Source of the DNA: Pseudomonadota bacterium
GTDB lineage: Bacteria > Pseudomonadota > Gammaproteobacteria > Burkholderiales > Burkholderiaceae_C
Assembly (NCBI GenBank): GCA_018241185.1
Contig: JAFEEH010000224.1
Location: 41,998 to 105,997 of the forward strand
Length of the DNA: 64,000 bases
Direction of reading: 5' to 3'
Shown: positions 62,019 through 64,000 of the stretch, one piece after another
How the letters are laid out: the number at the start of each line of letters is the position of its first letter
Position numbering within the stretch: position 1 is the stretch's first letter
Position numbers and translations under genes: made by a program
Notes under the pieces: model-generated
The model's database searches: none
Seen by the model: only the letters and a program-made list of their open reading frames with translations
What the model was told of the DNA's origin: nothing

Positions 62019-63536
62019 ATGCCCTACATGCCGCCTTTCGTCGCCCCGGTCCGCTTCACCGATCCCGCCGCCGCCCTTGCGCAGGTCCAGCGCATCTATG
62101 ACAGCGGCCTGGCGCACCTGCGCGACTCGATGCAGCGCTTCGTGGCGGGCGAAACGCTGCCCGGCCGGGTGCGTGCCTGCTACCCCTTCGTGCGGGTGCA
62201 CACGCACACGGTGTCGCGCCACACCACGCCGGCCAATGCCGGCCTGAGCTACGGCTTCGTGGCCGGGCCGGGCCGCTACGAGACCACGCTCACGCGGCCC
62301 GACCTGTTCGCGCGCTACTACCTCGACCAGTTCCGCCTGCTGCTCGAGAACCACCAGATCGAGCTCGAGGTGGGCACCAGCACGCAGCCGATCCCCGTGC
62401 ACTTCTCCTTCGCCGAGAACGACCACATCGAGGGCACGATGTCGCCGCAGCGCCGCGCGCTGATGCGCGACGTGTTCGACCTGCCCGACCTCGGCGCCAT
62501 GGATGACGGTATCGCCAACGGCACCCATCAGACCCAGCCCGGCGAGGCCGAACCGCTGGCGCTGTTCACGGCCGCGCGCGTGGATTACTCGCTGCAACGC
62601 CTGCGCCACTACACCGGCACCGCGCCCGACTGGTACCAGAACTTCGTGCTGTTCACCAACTACCAGTTCTACATCGACGAGTTCGTGCGCCTGGGCCACG
62701 AGGCGATGGCCGACGAGTCGAGCGAGTACATCGCCTTCATCGAGCCCGGCAACGTGGTGACGCGGCGCCACAACCTGCAGCCCGAGGCGATGGGCAGCTT
62801 CGAGGCTGCGCTCAATGCCATGCAGGGCACGCCGCCGGGCCGCCTGCCGCAGATGCCGGCCTACCACCTGGTGCGCGCCGACTGCAGCGGCATCACCATG
62901 GTCAACATCGGCGTCGGCCCGGCCAACGCCAAGACCATCACCGACCACATCGCCGTGCTGCGCCCGCATGCCTGGATGATGCTGGGCCATTGCGCGGGCC
63001 TGCGCAACACGCAGCAGCTGGGCGACTACGTGCTGGCGCATGCCTACGTGCGCGAGGACCATGTGCTGGACGAGGAACTGCCGCTGTGGGTGCCGATCCC
63101 GGCGCTGTCGGAGATCCAGCTCGCGCTCGAGGCGGCCGTGGCCGAGGTCACGCAGTGCAAGGGCGCCGAGTTGAAGACCATCATGCGCACCGGCACCGTG
63201 GCCAGCACCGACAACCGCAACTGGGAGCTGCTGCCCAACAACGAGCCGCAGCGCCGCTTCAGCCAGAGCCGTGCCGTGGCGCTCGACATGGAGAGCGCCA
63301 CCATCGCCGCCAACGGCTTTCGCTTCCGCGTGCCGTACGGCACCTTGCTGTGCGTGAGCGACAAGCCGCTGCACGGCGAGATCAAGCTGCCCGGGATGGC
63401 GAACCACTTCTACCGGGAGCGGGTGGAGCAGCATCTGCGGATCGGGATCAAGGCGGTGGAGGTGCTGCGGTCGCAGGGGTCGGGGCGGCTGCACAGTCGG
63501 AAGCTGCGGAGTTTTGCGGAGGTGGCGTTTCAGTAG
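62019..63536 (+). CDS. amn: AMP nucleosidase
   Basis: A 505-residue enzyme that splits AMP to adenine and ribose 5-phosphate. It has the N-terminal AMP nucleosidase-specific domain (YPFVRVHTHTVSRHTTPANA, GRYETTLTRPDLFARYY) and a C-terminal nucleoside-phosphorylase-like domain (GMVNIGVGPANAKTITDH-type stretch, RAVALDMESATIAANGFRFR). The ATG at 62019 was chosen; a GTG nine codons upstream is also in frame. Together with purT it is a purine gene, but the two are far apart. Confidence 0.96.
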   Translation: MPYMPPFVAPVRFTDPAAALAQVQRIYDSGLAHLRDSMQRFVAGETLPGRVRACYPFVRVHTHTVSRHTTPANAGLSYGFVAGPGRYETTLTRPDLFARYYLDQFRLLLENHQIELEVGTSTQPIPVHFSFAENDHIEGTMSPQRRALMRDVFDLPDLGAMDDGIANGTHQTQPGEAEPLALFTAARVDYSLQRLRHYTGTAPDWYQNFVLFTNYQFYIDEFVRLGHEAMADESSEYIAFIEPGNVVTRRHNLQPEAMGSFEAALNAMQGTPPGRLPQMPAYHLVRADCSGITMVNIGVGPANAKTITDHIAVLRPHAWMMLGHCAGLRNTQQLGDYVLAHAYVREDHVLDEELPLWVPIPALSEIQLALEAAVAEVTQCKGAELKTIMRTGTVASTDNRNWELLPNNEPQRRFSQSRAVALDMESATIAANGFRFRVPYGTLLCVSDKPLHGEIKLPGMANHFYRERVEQHLRIGIKAVEVLRSQGSGRLHSRKLRSFAEVAFQ

Positions 63537-63540
63537 TCGT

Positions 63541-63600
63541 TGCTATCGAAACCATAGCTGGTGGCGCTTGCTGGGCGGGCGGTTGGGGCACTTTTTGTTT
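63541..63600 (-). repeat. Dispersed GC-hairpin repeat (family 2), copy 8
   Basis: The palindrome GCTATCGAAACCATAGC (63542-63558) is followed by a GC block with GCGCTTGCTGGGCGGGCG and CACTTTTTG. It begins 5 bp after the amn stop codon. Confidence 0.6.
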
Positions 63601-63660
63601 ATGAATTTGGGCCTTGCTCAGATGTGGATGCAGGAGCCGGGATGTCGCCCCGGCGGGCGA

Positions 63661-63694
63661 CCTACTTTTCTTTGCTTCGCCAAAGAAAAGTAGG
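63661..63694. repeat. Strong hairpin with 14-bp stem
   Basis: CCTACTTTTCTTTG (63661-63674) and CAAAGAAAAGTAGG (63681-63694) pair perfectly around the loop CTTCGC. From memory, this string is widespread between genes in many beta- and gamma-proteobacteria, often next to the type of repeat found at 63777. Confidence 0.8.
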
Positions 63695-63776
63695 CAAAAG
63701 AAAGGCGACCCTGCTGGCTGCGACCCCTTCGCTTCGCTACGGGGCAACCTGCGCCGCGACGCTGTCGGGGTGCGCT

Positions 63777-63865
63777 GCAGAACTCGCTATGCGCTGCGCG
63801 CTGCGCTCGAACAGCTGCAGCGAGTCAGATCACGAAGCAGCTGTTGCCGCACGCGGCACAGCTGC
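63777..63865 (+). repeat. 90-bp hairpin repeat (family 1), copy 4
   Basis: Begins GCAGAACTCGCTATGCGC, keeps ACAGCTGC, GAGTCAGATCACGAAGC and ends in a longer hairpin: GCAGCTG (63837-63843) with CAGCTGC (63859-63865), inside which GCCG/CGGC pair around CACG. The loop differs from the other three copies. Confidence 0.75.
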
Positions 63866-63971
63866 CACCCCGCCATCGCCACGTCGCAGGCGCATCCAGA
63901 AGGGACCCGTCAGAACGGGCCATCGCTTCGCTCGGCCCCCAAGAGCATGAGCCGCTGCGCGGCTCGGTCTT

Positions 63972-64000
63972 GCTCCCTCTCCCTCTGGGAGAGGGCAGGG
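63972..64000 (+). repeat. REP-like unit, truncated by the window end
   Basis: CTCCCTCTCCCTCTGGGAGA followed by GGGCAGGG matches the first unit at 42473-42507 over its first 25 bases. Confidence 0.75.

Larger units (their letters stand above)
63537..64000. other. Gene-free repeat region at the window end
   Basis: No coding sequence is supported. In order: a family 2 repeat (63541-63600), a 14-bp-stem hairpin (63661-63694), a CTTCGCTTCGCTACGGGGCA stretch of repeat character, the fourth 90-bp hairpin repeat (63777-63865) and the beginning of a REP-like unit (63972 on). Confidence 0.75.

Overview
This 64 kb window comes from a high-GC (about 70%) beta-proteobacterium, most likely a Comamonadaceae member of the Variovorax/Acidovorax/Hydrogenophaga type. 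That placement rests on the gene families: Bug-type binding proteins, several LysR regulators, LivHMGF paired with an acyl-CoA ligase, a TRAP system of the chloroaromatic type and AtuA. It also rests on intergenic repeats of a kind I associate with that family. I see no rRNA, tRNA, CRISPR, prophage or transposase. The content is chromosomal accessory metabolism: uptake and CoA-dependent breakdown of organic acids, with a few housekeeping genes.

Layout. 0-6.3 kb: a LysR regulator divergent from an AidB-like acyl-CoA dehydrogenase, a Bug binding protein, a class III CoA-transferase and a DUF2855 protein. 6.3-7.5 kb: ohr and ohrR, with a clear OhrR operator and a probably leaderless ohrR transcript. 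7.6-9.8 kb: a serine hydrolase and a crotonase. 9.9-17.5 kb: a LysR gene divergent from an eight-gene run (GAF protein, VOC protein, alpha/beta hydrolase, nitrate/taurine-type ABC importer, FAD monooxygenase, enoyl-CoA hydratase) that looks like a complete uptake and catabolic unit for an unknown compound. 17.5-24.3 kb: 3-hydroxyacyl-CoA dehydrogenase, an SMP-30-like lipoprotein, an AtuA family protein, an HSL-type esterase and an AraC regulator. 24.3-31.5 kb: livHMGF, an acyl-CoA ligase and a binding protein. 32.3-35.7 kb: tctBA divergent from a Bug protein. 35.7-44.2 kb: a minus-strand group with an acyl-CoA carboxylase (beta and biotin-bearing alpha subunits), an SDR, two acyl-CoA dehydrogenases and three small genes; this resembles the acyclic-terpene (Atu) pathway. 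44.3-56.4 kb: purT, an MHYT protein, a NodIJ-like ABC exporter, LysR/GST/PNPOx, a P450 with an ArsR-like regulator, a DEAD-box helicase, coaX and a rhodanese. 56.6-60.4 kb: a TRAP transporter whose large subunit carries an unusual 9-residue repeat insert. 60.6-63.5 kb: gor and amn. 63.5-64 kb: repeats only.

Most striking outside the genes are several families of dispersed intergenic repeats. One is a 90-bp element in four copies whose terminal hairpin stems differ in sequence but stay fully paired, around a shared loop in three of them. A second family, with a GC hairpin plus an AT palindrome, occurs eight times. A third is a 25-bp-arm inverted repeat, one copy in front of each of two neighbouring acyl-CoA dehydrogenase genes. 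A fourth is a REP-like element that supplies the Shine-Dalgarno sequence of a carboxylase gene.
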